Assembly (NCBI GenBank): GCA_947502405.1
Contig: CANMZT010000001.1
Span: 248,001-312,000, forward strand
DNA: 64,000 nucleotides
Source: an uncultured Algibacter sp.
GTDB taxonomy: Bacteria; Bacteroidota; Bacteroidia; Flavobacteriales; Flavobacteriaceae
Reading direction: 5' to 3'
In this document: piece by piece, positions 44,124-52,664 of the stretch
Layout: each line of letters starts with the position of its first letter
Numbering within the stretch: position 1 is the first letter of the stretch
Program-made: the position numbers and the translations under genes
Notes under the pieces: generated by a model
Seen by the model: only the letters and a program-made list of their open reading frames with translations
Told to the model about the DNA's origin: nothing
The model's database searches: none

Positions 44124-44762
44124 ATGGCAAAGTCAAAAGCAAGTAAGAAATTCATGAATATGGCGTACGGATTAGGAGCAGCAATTGTAATCGTTGGTGC
44201 ACTATTCAAGATTATTCATTTTGAAATAGGACCTTTAACAGGTAACGTAATGTTAACTATTGGTCTAGTAACAGAAGCAATTATATTTGCATTATCAGCA
44301 TTTGAACCTGTTGATGATGAATTAGATTGGTCTTTAGTATATCCAGAATTAGCTGGAGGACAAACATCATCTAAAAAGGGTGGTAATGAAGATGCCCAAG
44401 GGTTATTATCTCAAAAATTAGATAACCTATTAAAAGAAGCTAAAATCGATGGCGAATTAATCTCTAGTTTAGGAGAAAGCATCAGAGGTTTCGAAGGTGC
44501 AGCTAAAAATATGTCTTCTACAGTAGATTCAATTGAAGCTAGTAAGAAATATGGTGAAGAATTATCATTAGCTGCGGCTCAAATGGAATCTTTAAATAGC
44601 TTATATAAAGTACAATTAGAAAGCATCAGTAAACAAGCTGAAATTAACGACGAGTCTGTTGAAAATGCTGCTAAATTAAAAGAGCAAATGCAATCTTTAG
44701 CATCTAACTTATCATCATTAAATGGTGTTTATGGAGGTATGTTATCTGCAATGAATAAATAA
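44124..44762 (+). CDS. gldL: Type IX secretion inner-membrane motor protein GldL
   Basis: This 212-residue protein has two membrane helices near the N-terminus (about residues 13-34 and 43-59), as in the GldL family, followed by an acidic linker and a coiled-coil cytoplasmic domain rich in Leu and Ala (70-210). The conserved GALFKIIHFEIGPL and AIIFALSAFEP segments are present, including the membrane Glu used in proton conduction. GldL and GldM form the proton-driven rotary motor of gliding and type IX secretion. It lies between gldK and gldM. Confidence 0.95.
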   Translation: MAKSKASKKFMNMAYGLGAAIVIVGALFKIIHFEIGPLTGNVMLTIGLVTEAIIFALSAFEPVDDELDWSLVYPELAGGQTSSKKGGNEDAQGLLSQKLDNLLKEAKIDGELISSLGESIRGFEGAAKNMSSTVDSIEASKKYGEELSLAAAQMESLNSLYKVQLESISKQAEINDESVENAAKLKEQMQSLASNLSSLNGVYGGMLSAMNK

Positions 44763-44816
44763 TTAGGTGAGTTAATCCCAAATTACTATTAATTAACCAA
44801 AAAAACCTAATTACAA

Positions 44817-46382
44817 ATGGCAGGAAATAATTTATCACCAAGACAGAAGATGATTAATCTGATGTATTTAATATTTATAGCAATGCTAGCTTTAAATATG
44901 TCAAAAGAAGTGCTTTCAGCCTTCGGATTAATGAACGAGAAGCTTGAAAAATCTAATGTAGCAGCAGAAGCCAGAAATCAGAGTTTTGTTGCAAGTTTAG
45001 AAACAAAAGCTGCGGATGCTCCAGAAAAATACAAACCTTTAAAAGCTAAAGCTGACCAAATTGATGACTTAGCGCACAAATTTGATGCATATTTAGAAGA
45101 CTTAAAAGGTAAAATGACAGCAACAGTTGATAATGCTACCGATTATGAAATTATGGATAAGGGTGATTACCTTGATAATAATTTCTTTAAAGGCGATAAG
45201 CTAAAACCAGCTGGACAGGAATTCATGGATCAAATCAATGGATTTAGAGATGGTGTTGTTAAGATTTTATCTACCGAAAAAGGTATGGATGAAGTTATTA
45301 AAGAAGTTAAAGAAAAGTTTAATACAGAACCTGTTAAAGTAACAGGAGAGATTAAGCCAAAAGATTGGTTAGATTACCACTACAAAGGATTTCCTTTAGT
45401 AGCGTCTTTAACTAAAATGACACAACTTCAATCGGATATTAAAACTACGGAGTCTGAAATATTATCTACCATGTTAGAAGGTGAGCTTTCAAAGCAAGTA
45501 TCTATGACAAACTATACAACCTTAATGGAAACATCTAAATCAGCTTACTTTAATGGTGAGCAATTTGATGGACAGATTGTATTAGGGCGTAAAGATGCTT
45601 CTACAAAACCTAAACGTGTTGAATTAACATTAGATGGTAGACCATTAAAAGAAAACCAATATTCTATTGAAGATGGTAAAGTAAAGTTAAAAATAGGAAC
45701 TGGCGGTGTTGGAGAACACAAAATTGAAGGTAAACTAATCTTCGGTGAAGGTGGAGAAGAAATTGAAGTACCAGTAAGTTCATCTTTTGCTACTGTAGCT
45801 AAACCAAACGCAGCAACTATTTCAGCAGATAAAATGAATGTAGTATACCGTGGTGTTAAAAACCCAATGACTATTTCGTTTGCTGGTATTCCAGATAACA
45901 AAGTTAATGCTAGTGCTCAAGGTCTATCTAGATCGGGAGGAAGCAGATATGTTATGGATGCTACAAGAATACAAGGTAGAGAAGTAACTATTAATGTTAC
46001 AGGTACTTTACCAGATGGAGGAAAAGTAAGCGATAATGCTAAATTTAGAATTAAAGATTTACCAAAGCCAACAGGTACTGTAAGAGGTGAAGATGGTGCT
46101 ATTAAAATGCAACGTAATAGTCTTAAAATCTCTACTATTGGTGCTAAGTTTGATGACTTTGATTTTGAATTACCATTACGTGTAACAGGATTTAAATTTA
46201 AAGTTCCTGGACAACCTACAATAAATGTAAGAGGAAATAAGTTAGATAGTAGAGCGCAAAAAGCATTAGCAAAAGCAAAACGTGGATCTGGTGTTCAAAT
46301 ATTTGACATCGAAGCAAAAGCTAGTGGTGTAAGTGTAATACTTAAAAAAGTATCTCCAGTTTTTGTAGAGCTTACAAATTAG
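44817..46382 (+). CDS. gldM: Type IX secretion motor protein GldM
   Basis: This 521-residue protein starts with a short cytoplasmic segment and one membrane helix (NLMYLIFIAMLALNMSKEVL, around 14-33) and then a long periplasmic part with several Ig-like domains, ending with the conserved GSGVQIFDIEAKASGVSVILKKVSPVFVELTN type region. GldM spans the periplasm and contacts the GldK/GldN ring. It is 54 bases after gldL. A perfect hairpin lies between it and gldN. Confidence 0.95.
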   Translation: MAGNNLSPRQKMINLMYLIFIAMLALNMSKEVLSAFGLMNEKLEKSNVAAEARNQSFVASLETKAADAPEKYKPLKAKADQIDDLAHKFDAYLEDLKGKMTATVDNATDYEIMDKGDYLDNNFFKGDKLKPAGQEFMDQINGFRDGVVKILSTEKGMDEVIKEVKEKFNTEPVKVTGEIKPKDWLDYHYKGFPLVASLTKMTQLQSDIKTTESEILSTMLEGELSKQVSMTNYTTLMETSKSAYFNGEQFDGQIVLGRKDASTKPKRVELTLDGRPLKENQYSIEDGKVKLKIGTGGVGEHKIEGKLIFGEGGEEIEVPVSSSFATVAKPNAATISADKMNVVYRGVKNPMTISFAGIPDNKVNASAQGLSRSGGSRYVMDATRIQGREVTINVTGTLPDGGKVSDNAKFRIKDLPKPTGTVRGEDGAIKMQRNSLKISTIGAKFDDFDFELPLRVTGFKFKVPGQPTINVRGNKLDSRAQKALAKAKRGSGVQIFDIEAKASGVSVILKKVSPVFVELTN

Positions 46383-46390
46383 AAAAAACT

Positions 46391-46422
46391 ATTAGAGATA
46401 TTCTGAAAGGAATATCTCTAAT
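46391..46422 (+). promoter_or_regulatory. Intercistronic hairpin between gldM and gldN
   Basis: A 13-bp perfect stem (ATTAGAGATATTC / GAATATCTCTAAT) with a six-base loop stands nine bases after the gldM stop and 25 bases before the gldN start. There is no T run after it. It is therefore not a typical terminator but could stabilise or process the mRNA and set the ratio of GldM to GldN. Confidence 0.6.
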
Positions 46423-46447
46423 AATCATAATGTAAAATAAAATTGAA

Positions 46448-47338
46448 ATGAACTTAAAACGTTTTTTATTAACTCTAACAACTGTTTTTACGGTATCGGG
46501 AATGTTTGCTCAGGCAAATATCCTTAATGCTAAGAGTCCTGAAGAAATTGGTGTAAGAACCGAGGCTCAAAAAGCAGTAGACAATGATAAACCTTTAGAA
46601 TATGGCTATGTTGACGATAGAGACATATTGTTTTCTAAAATGGTTTGGGAAAAAATAGTTCTTGATGAGCGTGCAAACTTTCCTTTGTATTACCCGATAG
46701 ATACAAATAATATTGGTAGTGATAGAAGATCATTGTATGATGTGCTTATGAAGAACATTAAAAACGGGAAAATAAAAAACATTTATGATGATTCTTATTT
46801 TACAACAAAACGAACATTAAAAGATATTGAGTCTGCATTAACTATGGTTGATACTACAGAGTTAGGTATTGAGCAAATTAATGCTGGTGAAGAGTTGTCT
46901 GCAGAGTATATTAATAAAAGAGATATTACTGCTGCTGATATTAAAGAGTATCATATTAAAGGGCTTTGGTATTTTGATAAGCGTCAAGCTGAGATGAAAT
47001 ACCGTTTATTAGGTATTGCCCCTGTAGCCCCAGATGTTAACTTTATTGATGATTCTGAGCCAGATTTAGTGCCTTTATTTTGGGTGTTCTTCCCGGATGC
47101 TAGAGAGGTGCTTCATGAAGCTAAATCTTTTAATAACGAGAATAGCTCTATGCCGTTTTCTTTTGACCATGTATTGAATGCAAGACGTTTTCAAGGGTAT
47201 ATTTTTAGAGAAGAAAATGTACAAGGTGATAGAGCAATATCAGAATATGTGTCTCAAAACGCTTTAATGCAGTTATTAGAATCTGAAAGGATTAAAGATA
47301 AGATTAGAGATTTTGAACTTGATATGTGGACTTATTAA
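46448..47338 (+). CDS. gldN: Gliding motility / type IX secretion protein GldN
   Basis: This 296-residue protein has a signal peptide (residues 1-22, SGMFAQ) and the GldN family sequence (VDDRDILFSKMVWEKIVLDERANFPLYYP start, DITAADIKEYHIKGLWYFDKRQAEMKYRLLGIAPV, PDAREVLHEAKSFN, SFDHVLNARRFQGYIFREENVQGDR). It assembles with GldK in the periplasmic ring. It ends the gld operon with a strong terminator. Confidence 0.96.
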   Translation: MNLKRFLLTLTTVFTVSGMFAQANILNAKSPEEIGVRTEAQKAVDNDKPLEYGYVDDRDILFSKMVWEKIVLDERANFPLYYPIDTNNIGSDRRSLYDVLMKNIKNGKIKNIYDDSYFTTKRTLKDIESALTMVDTTELGIEQINAGEELSAEYINKRDITAADIKEYHIKGLWYFDKRQAEMKYRLLGIAPVAPDVNFIDDSEPDLVPLFWVFFPDAREVLHEAKSFNNENSSMPFSFDHVLNARRFQGYIFREENVQGDRAISEYVSQNALMQLLESERIKDKIRDFELDMWTY

Positions 47339-47357
47339 GCCATAATAATCTATAAAA

Positions 47358-47392
47358 TTAAACGCTCACTTTTTTAAGTGAGCGTTTTTTGT
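47358..47392 (+). terminator. Terminator of gldKLMN
   Basis: A 12-bp perfect stem (AAACGCTCACTT / AAGTGAGCGTTT) with a short T-rich loop and a T run, 20 bases past the gldN stop. Confidence 0.88.
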
Positions 47393-47468
47393 TTACTAAT
47401 ATATTAGATTAAGTACAGTCGAAACCTTAAAAAGTTAAGTAAAAATCTACTTATCTTCGTGCTTAATT

Positions 47469-48509
47469 ATGAAAGTAGATTACATTGTAGTTGGTATTGG
47501 TATTGCTGGGATAAGTTTTTGTGAGCAGCTAAGAACAAACAATAAAACTTTTGTGGTATTTGATGACGCTTCTCAAAAATCTTCAACAGTTGCTGGCGGG
47601 TTGTATAATCCAGTGGTTTTAAAACGATTTACATCGGTTTGGAAAAGTACTGAACAGTTGGATGTAGCTTTACCTGTTTACGCTAATATTGAAAAAAGGC
47701 TGGATGTAAAATTAGATTATAAGATTCCTGTTTATAGGAAATTTGCCTCGTTAGAGGAACAGAATGATTGGTTTACAGCTTCAGATAAGCCTTTACTTTC
47801 TAGATATCTTTCAACACAAATTATAAAAAACAATAATGACTTTGTTAATGCACCTTATGGGTATGGAGAAGTTTTAGAAACCGGACGTATTGATGTAAAA
47901 ACCTTGATTGAAGCCTATAAGAGAGATTTGATTAAAAATAGATTATTATTTGAGACTCCATTTGATTATAAAAATTTGCAAATTGAAAATTCAGGAATTA
48001 GTTATAATAGCATTAATGCAAAATATATTGTTTTTGCTGAAGGTTTTGGGATTAAGCAAAATCCGTATTTTAAAGATTTACCATTAAATCCTGCAAAGGG
48101 CGAGTTACTAACCATACATGCACCAGATTTAATGCTTGACTTTGTTTTGAAAGCTGGTGTTTTTTTAATTCCGTTGGGGAATGACTTATACATTGTTGGT
48201 GCGACTTATGAATGGAAAGATTTAACTAATAAACCTACAGGTAAAGCAAGAGATACACTTTTAACTAAACTTGATAAGCTTATAAGTTGCTCTTATGAAA
48301 TTGTTAACCAAGTTGCTGGTGTTAGACCTACAGTTAAGGACAGAAGGCCTTTGGTGGGTATGTATCAAGACTACAATAATGTTTTTGTTTTAAATGGCCT
48401 TGGAACACGAGGTGTTATGATTGGTCCTAATGTTGCTAAAGCACTTTATGACTTTATTGAGTATAATAAACCTTTGGATGTCGAGATTGATATAAACAGG
48501 TTTGCTTAA
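47469..48509 (+). CDS. FAD-dependent oxidoreductase (DAO family)
   Basis: This 346-residue protein has the N-terminal dinucleotide fold VDYIVVGIGIAGISFCEQL (3-21), a following VAGGLYNPVVLKRF motif, a DAO-type substrate domain with AKGELLTIH and YIVGATYEWKDLT, and the C-terminal FAD contact QVAGVRPTVKDRRPLVG and GLGTRGVMIGP. The second Gly pattern GIGIAG fits FAD binding. It resembles glycine/amino-acid oxidases; the substrate is unknown. It stands alone after the gld terminator. The structured RNA copy B follows. Confidence 0.85.
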   Translation: MKVDYIVVGIGIAGISFCEQLRTNNKTFVVFDDASQKSSTVAGGLYNPVVLKRFTSVWKSTEQLDVALPVYANIEKRLDVKLDYKIPVYRKFASLEEQNDWFTASDKPLLSRYLSTQIIKNNNDFVNAPYGYGEVLETGRIDVKTLIEAYKRDLIKNRLLFETPFDYKNLQIENSGISYNSINAKYIVFAEGFGIKQNPYFKDLPLNPAKGELLTIHAPDLMLDFVLKAGVFLIPLGNDLYIVGATYEWKDLTNKPTGKARDTLLTKLDKLISCSYEIVNQVAGVRPTVKDRRPLVGMYQDYNNVFVLNGLGTRGVMIGPNVAKALYDFIEYNKPLDVEIDINRFA

Positions 48510-48549
48510 TGAAAAATGTAAAGCTAAACCAATTTATAATGTTGAGGTT

Positions 48550-48643
48550 GGCCTGCGTTAGGGATTGCAGTGGAAAGCCCACAGTGAGGTCGCAGGAGCG
48601 AACGAGGACTTGTAACGTAAAGCCCGACCTTTAGGTAACGCCC
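48550..48643 (+). ncRNA. Structured RNA or repeat element, copy B
   Basis: This 94-base GC-rich element follows the oxidoreductase stop by 40 bases. An outer stem GCGTTA/TAACGC closes the same inner hairpins as copy A (34889-34985): GTGG-AAAGC-CCAC, TCGC-AGGA-GCGA and ACCT-TT-AGGT. The core GAGGACTTGTAACG and AGCCCGACC are shared, while the stems differ in sequence but still pair. A T-rich tail follows. The convergent DUF983 gene ends eight bases away, so it could also serve as that gene's 3' structure. Confidence 0.55.
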
Positions 48644-48650
48644 AAAAATT

Positions 48651-49034
48651 TTATTTTTTTGCTAGTGATTTATCGTAACTCATAAAAAAGTTAATCCAAA
48701 TATTTCGAGAAAGCCTTAATATAATTGGAAGAAAAACAATTAGTGTAATTACGATGGCTATAAATACATGCATTAAACTAGCATGGAATACAAAGAATGA
48801 GATAACGAATGCAGCTGTGGCAAAGGCAATACCTACGGCGTAACTAACGTACATGGAGCCATAGAAGAACGAGGGTTCTATTTTGTATTTAGTTTTACAA
48901 TTTGAGCAGGTGTCGTGCATGTCTAAAACCTCGGGAAGCACATAAGGGTTTGTGTTTTTGTACATGGATTCTTCATGACATTTTGGGCATGAGCCATTGA
49001 GAATACTATATAATTTTAAGCCTTTTTTTAACAT
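48651..49034 (-). CDS. DUF983 zinc-ribbon membrane protein
   Basis: This 127-residue protein has an N-terminal zinc ribbon (SCPKCHEES and DTCSNCKTKY, four Cys) and two membrane helices (about 57-78 and 84-104), then a basic C-terminus. This is the DUF983 family, often annotated only by that name. The function is unknown; a membrane-anchored zinc protein. It is convergent with the upstream oxidoreductase and divergent from the ABC-F gene. Confidence 0.85.
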   Translation of the reverse strand: MLKKGLKLYSILNGSCPKCHEESMYKNTNPYVLPEVLDMHDTCSNCKTKYKIEPSFFYGSMYVSYAVGIAFATAAFVISFFVFHASLMHVFIAIVITLIVFLPIILRLSRNIWINFFMSYDKSLAKK

Positions 49035-49187
49035 ATTATTTAATGTATTTTTGCAAGCTAAATATTAAAAGGTTTTCTCGAAATTGAATCGAGAAGATAT
49101 TATAAAATTGTATTTCTCGTATATTCGAGAGTTTAGTGCAAAAATACTATTTAATAGATATTGCACTGTGATAAAAGTTACATTTCT

Positions 49188-51098
49188 ATGATGAATATTC
49201 ATAATTTATCGATTTCATTTCAAGGAGAATATCTGTTTGAAGACATTACCTTTAAGTTAGGTAACGGGGATAGAATTGGCCTAATTGGAAAGAATGGAGC
49301 AGGTAAATCTACAATGCTTAAAATTTTATCTAGAGAAATGGAGCCTGACACAGGGCAAATTGCGACTGATAAAGAATTGAAAATTGGTTTTTTAAAACAG
49401 GATATTGATTTTGTTTTTGGGAGAACAGTTTTGGAAGAATCGTATGAGGCTTTTACTGAGATTAAGGCTTTAGAAGCTAAAATGGACGATGTAAATAATC
49501 AGTTGGCAGAACGAACGGATTATGAAAGTGAAGCTTATAATCAATTAATGATTGATATTAATGAGTTGCAACATCAATACGAAATTTTAGGTGGTTATAA
49601 TTACCAAGGGGATACAGAGAAAATCTTGCAAGGTTTAGGGTTTCAGAGAAAAGATTTTGAAAAACTTACAGACACATTTTCTGGAGGTTGGCGAATGCGT
49701 ATTGAGTTAGCAAAACTTTTATTGCAGAATAATGATATTTTACTTTTAGATGAGCCTACAAACCATTTAGATATTGAATCTATTATCTGGTTAGAAGGGT
49801 TTTTAAAAAATTATGCTGGGGCTGTTGTTATTGTATCGCACGATAAAATGTTTTTGGATAATGTAACGAATCGAACTATTGAGATATCATTGGGGCGTAT
49901 TTATGATTACCCGAAACCATACTCTAAATACTTGGTGTTGCGCGAAGAGTTAAGAACGCAGCAATTGGCGTCTCAAAAAAATCAGCAAAAACAAATTGAG
50001 CAAACTGAAAAGTTAATAGAGAAGTTTCGTGCTAAAGCTTCAAAAGCAACAATGGCACAATCGCTTATTAAAAAGCTTGATAAAATTGATAGGATTGAGG
50101 TTGATGAAGATGATAATAGTGTAATGACACTTAATTTTCCTGTCTCTATTACTCCAGGAAAAGTTGTTGTTGAGGCTGAAACAATTTCAAAAAACTATGG
50201 CGATAATCAAGTTTTAAAGGATATTGATTTGTTAATTGAGCGTGATAGTAAAACGGCTTTTGTTGGACAGAACGGACAAGGAAAATCTACATTAGCTAAA
50301 ATTATTGTTGGTGATATAAAGCACGAAGGACACCTTAAATTAGGACATAATGTTCAAATAGGATATTTTGCTCAAAACCAAGCGGAGTATCTAGATGGTA
50401 ACAAGACGGTGCACGATACCATGATTGATGCTGCCAACGAAACAAATAGAAGTAAAGTAAGAGATATTTTGGGTTCGTTTTTGTTTAGAGGAGACGAGGT
50501 TGAAAAATATGTGCGTGTGCTTTCTGGAGGAGAACGTAACCGATTAGCCTTAGCTAAATTGATGTTACAACCTTTTAATGTGCTTATAATGGATGAGCCT
50601 ACGAATCATTTAGATATAAAATCTAAGAATGTTTTAAAGGAAGCTTTAAAACGATTTGAAGGTACTTTAATTTTAGTATCGCATGATCGTGATTTTCTTC
50701 AGGGTTTAACCAATATTGTTTATGAGTTTAAAGACCATAAGCTTAAAGAATATTTAGGTGATATTGATTATTATCTAGATCAACGTAAAGTTGAGAGTTT
50801 ACGTGAGGTAGAAAAACGAACTGTGGTTAAGGAAACACCTAAGGTGAAAAAGCAACAGTCTTACGAAGATCAGAAAAAGTTAAAATCTCTGAATAATAAG
50901 TTGAGTAATGTAGAATCTAAAATTAATCAGCTTGAAAAAGCTATTAAGGATATAGATTTAGAACTTGAAATTAATTATGAAGAGGCTACATCTAAGCCTA
51001 ATTTTTTCGACGACTATCAGAAAAAAAAGACCGATTTGCAAGAATTGATGAGTAAATGGGAGGTCATTCAACTGGAAATTGAGCAGTTTGTCGATTAA
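49188..51098 (+). CDS. ABC-F family ATPase (translation-associated)
   Basis: This protein (636 residues from ATG 49188; ATG 49191 also possible) has two ABC domains and no membrane part. Domain 1 has GKNGAGKST and the signature FSGGWRMR, with LLLDEPTNHLD; domain 2 has GQNGQGKST and signature LSGGERNR, with LIMDEPTNHLD. A P-site-type linker with EKLIEKFRAKASKA lies between and the C-terminus has a coiled coil. ABC-F proteins act on the ribosome (for example EttA, Uup, antibiotic protection). A longer TTG start at 49161 is less likely. A TATTTTTG -7 box is at 49046-49053. Confidence 0.93.
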   Translation: MMNIHNLSISFQGEYLFEDITFKLGNGDRIGLIGKNGAGKSTMLKILSREMEPDTGQIATDKELKIGFLKQDIDFVFGRTVLEESYEAFTEIKALEAKMDDVNNQLAERTDYESEAYNQLMIDINELQHQYEILGGYNYQGDTEKILQGLGFQRKDFEKLTDTFSGGWRMRIELAKLLLQNNDILLLDEPTNHLDIESIIWLEGFLKNYAGAVVIVSHDKMFLDNVTNRTIEISLGRIYDYPKPYSKYLVLREELRTQQLASQKNQQKQIEQTEKLIEKFRAKASKATMAQSLIKKLDKIDRIEVDEDDNSVMTLNFPVSITPGKVVVEAETISKNYGDNQVLKDIDLLIERDSKTAFVGQNGQGKSTLAKIIVGDIKHEGHLKLGHNVQIGYFAQNQAEYLDGNKTVHDTMIDAANETNRSKVRDILGSFLFRGDEVEKYVRVLSGGERNRLALAKLMLQPFNVLIMDEPTNHLDIKSKNVLKEALKRFEGTLILVSHDRDFLQGLTNIVYEFKDHKLKEYLGDIDYYLDQRKVESLREVEKRTVVKETPKVKKQQSYEDQKKLKSLNNKLSNVESKINQLEKAIKDIDLELEINYEEATSKPNFFDDYQKKKTDLQELMSKWEVIQLEIEQFVD

Positions 51099-51197
51099 AA
51101 AATGTTAAAATTTAGTGCATTTTATCGATAAAAATAGTTTTTTGTCTGGTTTCGACCTATATTCGTGCAAGAATTAATCCCAAATCTGACCAAAAAC

Positions 51198-52022
51198 ATG
51201 AAGTCTTTAAAATTATTTGTCGTTTGTTTCTTAGTTACAGCTTATGCTTTTGCTAACGTTTCTTCAACTGATAAAGATGCTTTGATTGCCTTATATAATG
51301 CTACAAATGGTGCTGAATGGAATTCCACATGGGATTTAAACGCATCAGTTGATAAGTGGCATGGTATTAAAATTGAAAACAACAGAGTTACTGAAATAAA
51401 TTTACAATTCAATAACTTAAACGGAGAGTTACCACAAGAAATAGGTAGTCTTTCAAGTCTTAAAGTTTTAAACTTAGGATTCAACAAATTACAGGGCGAG
51501 CTTCCTACATCTTTAAGTAGCTTAAAAGAACTTAAATCACTTGAGTTATTTATGAATAGATTTGAAGGAAATATTCCTTCAGAGCTAGGAGAGTTAAAAA
51601 ACCTTGAATCTTTAAAATTATACAGTAATAAGTTTACTGGTGAAATCCCTTCTTCTTTAATGGGTTTAACAAACTTGAAAGAGTTGTTATTAGGAAGTAA
51701 TTTTTTAACAGGACAAATTCCAACTGAAATCTATGCCTTGTCAAAATTGCAAAAGCTTAGTTTGATGGATAATAAAATGGATGGAGAAATTCCAGCTGAA
51801 ATTGCTCAATTAAAAGATTTAGAGGAATTATTATTATCTACAAATAAGTTTACTGGAGATTTACCACAAGAATTCATGAATTTAACTAAGTTAAATACTA
51901 TGATGGTAAGTGATAATAATTTAAACCAAGAATATATTACAGTTTCTGGTAAAAACCCACCAACATTGATGCAGTTAGAATTGCAAAATGCTACTGCAAC
52001 TATGGATATTGAAAAAGAATAA
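51198..52022 (+). CDS. Secreted leucine-rich repeat protein
   Basis: This 274-residue protein starts at ATG 51198 with a signal peptide (residues 1-20, AYAFAN). An N-terminal capping region with DKDALIALYNATNGAEWNSTW and WHGIKI matches plant-type LRR proteins. About eight 24-residue LRRs follow (for example LKVLNLGFNKLQGELP, LESLKLYSNKFTGEIP, LQKLSLMDNKMDGEIP). It is probably a surface-exposed or secreted protein-binding protein. There is no visible type IX C-terminal domain. The gene ends with a strong terminator. Function unknown. Confidence 0.85.
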   Translation: MKSLKLFVVCFLVTAYAFANVSSTDKDALIALYNATNGAEWNSTWDLNASVDKWHGIKIENNRVTEINLQFNNLNGELPQEIGSLSSLKVLNLGFNKLQGELPTSLSSLKELKSLELFMNRFEGNIPSELGELKNLESLKLYSNKFTGEIPSSLMGLTNLKELLLGSNFLTGQIPTEIYALSKLQKLSLMDNKMDGEIPAEIAQLKDLEELLLSTNKFTGDLPQEFMNLTKLNTMMVSDNNLNQEYITVSGKNPPTLMQLELQNATATMDIEKE

Positions 52023-52049
52023 ATAAATTTTCATAAAATTAGTTAGTTT

Positions 52050-52080
52050 AAAAGCCATCAGTATTGATGGCTTTTTTTTA
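52050..52080 (+). terminator. Terminator of the LRR gene
   Basis: A 10-bp perfect stem AAAGCCATCA/TGATGGCTTT with a four-base loop and a long T run, 28 bases past the LRR stop. Confidence 0.88.
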
Positions 52081-52090
52081 GTTTTATAGT

Positions 52091-52273
52091 ATGATAGAGC
52101 ACCATTTTACTTGTCCGCATTGTTGGGAATCGATTTCAATGTTGCTGGATAGTTCAATTTCAAAACAATCTTATGTCGAAGATTGTGAGGTATGCTGTAA
52201 CCCAATACAAGTTACTTCTGAATTTATTAATACAGAATTAGTGGGCTTTCAAGCAGATAGTATCGAACAATAA
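52091..52273 (+). CDS. Small CPXCG-type zinc-ribbon protein
   Basis: This 60-residue acidic protein has two Cys pairs, CPHC (residues 8-11) and CEVC (33-36), with spacing typical of the CPXCG cysteine-rich family. It probably binds one Zn ion. The function is unknown. It lies 11 bases after a terminator and 60 bases before the initiator tRNA. It is short but its motif and its reading frame are convincing. Confidence 0.75.
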   Translation: MIEHHFTCPHCWESISMLLDSSISKQSYVEDCEVCCNPIQVTSEFINTELVGFQADSIEQ

Positions 52274-52291
52274 TATTTTCTAATTTTATAC

Positions 52292-52321
52292 TTGCAGAAA
52301 CTAAAAAGGATTGTATATTTG
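52292..52321 (+). promoter_or_regulatory. Promoter of the initiator tRNA gene
   Basis: TTG at 52292-52294 and TATATTTG at 52314-52321 are 19 bases apart. The predicted start is about five bases before the tRNA, as expected for a tRNA promoter. Confidence 0.7.
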
Positions 52322-52332
52322 CAGTCCAATAT

Positions 52333-52405
<73 letters not shown>

Positions 52406-52416
52406 CTAGTAAAACC

Positions 52417-52447
52417 AAGCCTTTCAAGAAATTGAAAGGCTTTTTTA
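52417..52447 (+). terminator. Terminator of the tRNA gene
   Basis: An 11-bp perfect stem AAGCCTTTCAA/TTGAAAGGCTT with a GAAA loop and a T run, beginning 12 bases after the tRNA. Confidence 0.85.
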
Positions 52448-52543
52448 TTTCACATAGTACAGAATAAGTACAGAATTTAGCTGTTTATCTTCTGCTAAAT
52501 AGTATTTGATTTAATTTGATTTCATTTAGTATGTGAAATAAAA
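52443..52543. repeat. Nested inverted and direct repeats at the tRNA-island border
   Basis: An exact 14-bp inverted repeat, TTTTATTTCACATA (52443-52456) and its complement TATGTGAAATAAAA (52530-52543), encloses 73 bases. Inside it are the tandem repeats GTACAGAAT (52457-52465 and 52468-52476) and a 7-bp inverted pair ATTTAGC (52475-52481) / GCTAAAT (52494-52500). It overlaps the end of the tRNA terminator. This could be an attachment or recombination site of the downstream island or an operator for its first gene. No integrase gene is in the window. From here to 52664 no gene is supported; a 17-codon ATG frame at 52562 is too short to call. Confidence 0.55.
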
Positions 52544-52664
52544 TTTAAACTATATTTTTCTATGAAAATTGAAGAATTGAGAATTAATATTAAAAATACC
52601 TTACAATTTTTCTAATTCGCTTCTATACTTTTTTAACTTTAGTCAAAAATTTAATTCTTTTCAT

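Noticed and set aside
52562-52615. Short ATG frame (17 codons) before the TTG start of the helical protein gene
   Set aside because: It ends at a TAA and has no motif. A frameshift linking it to the next gene cannot be shown from this sequence alone, so it is mentioned only as an alternative.
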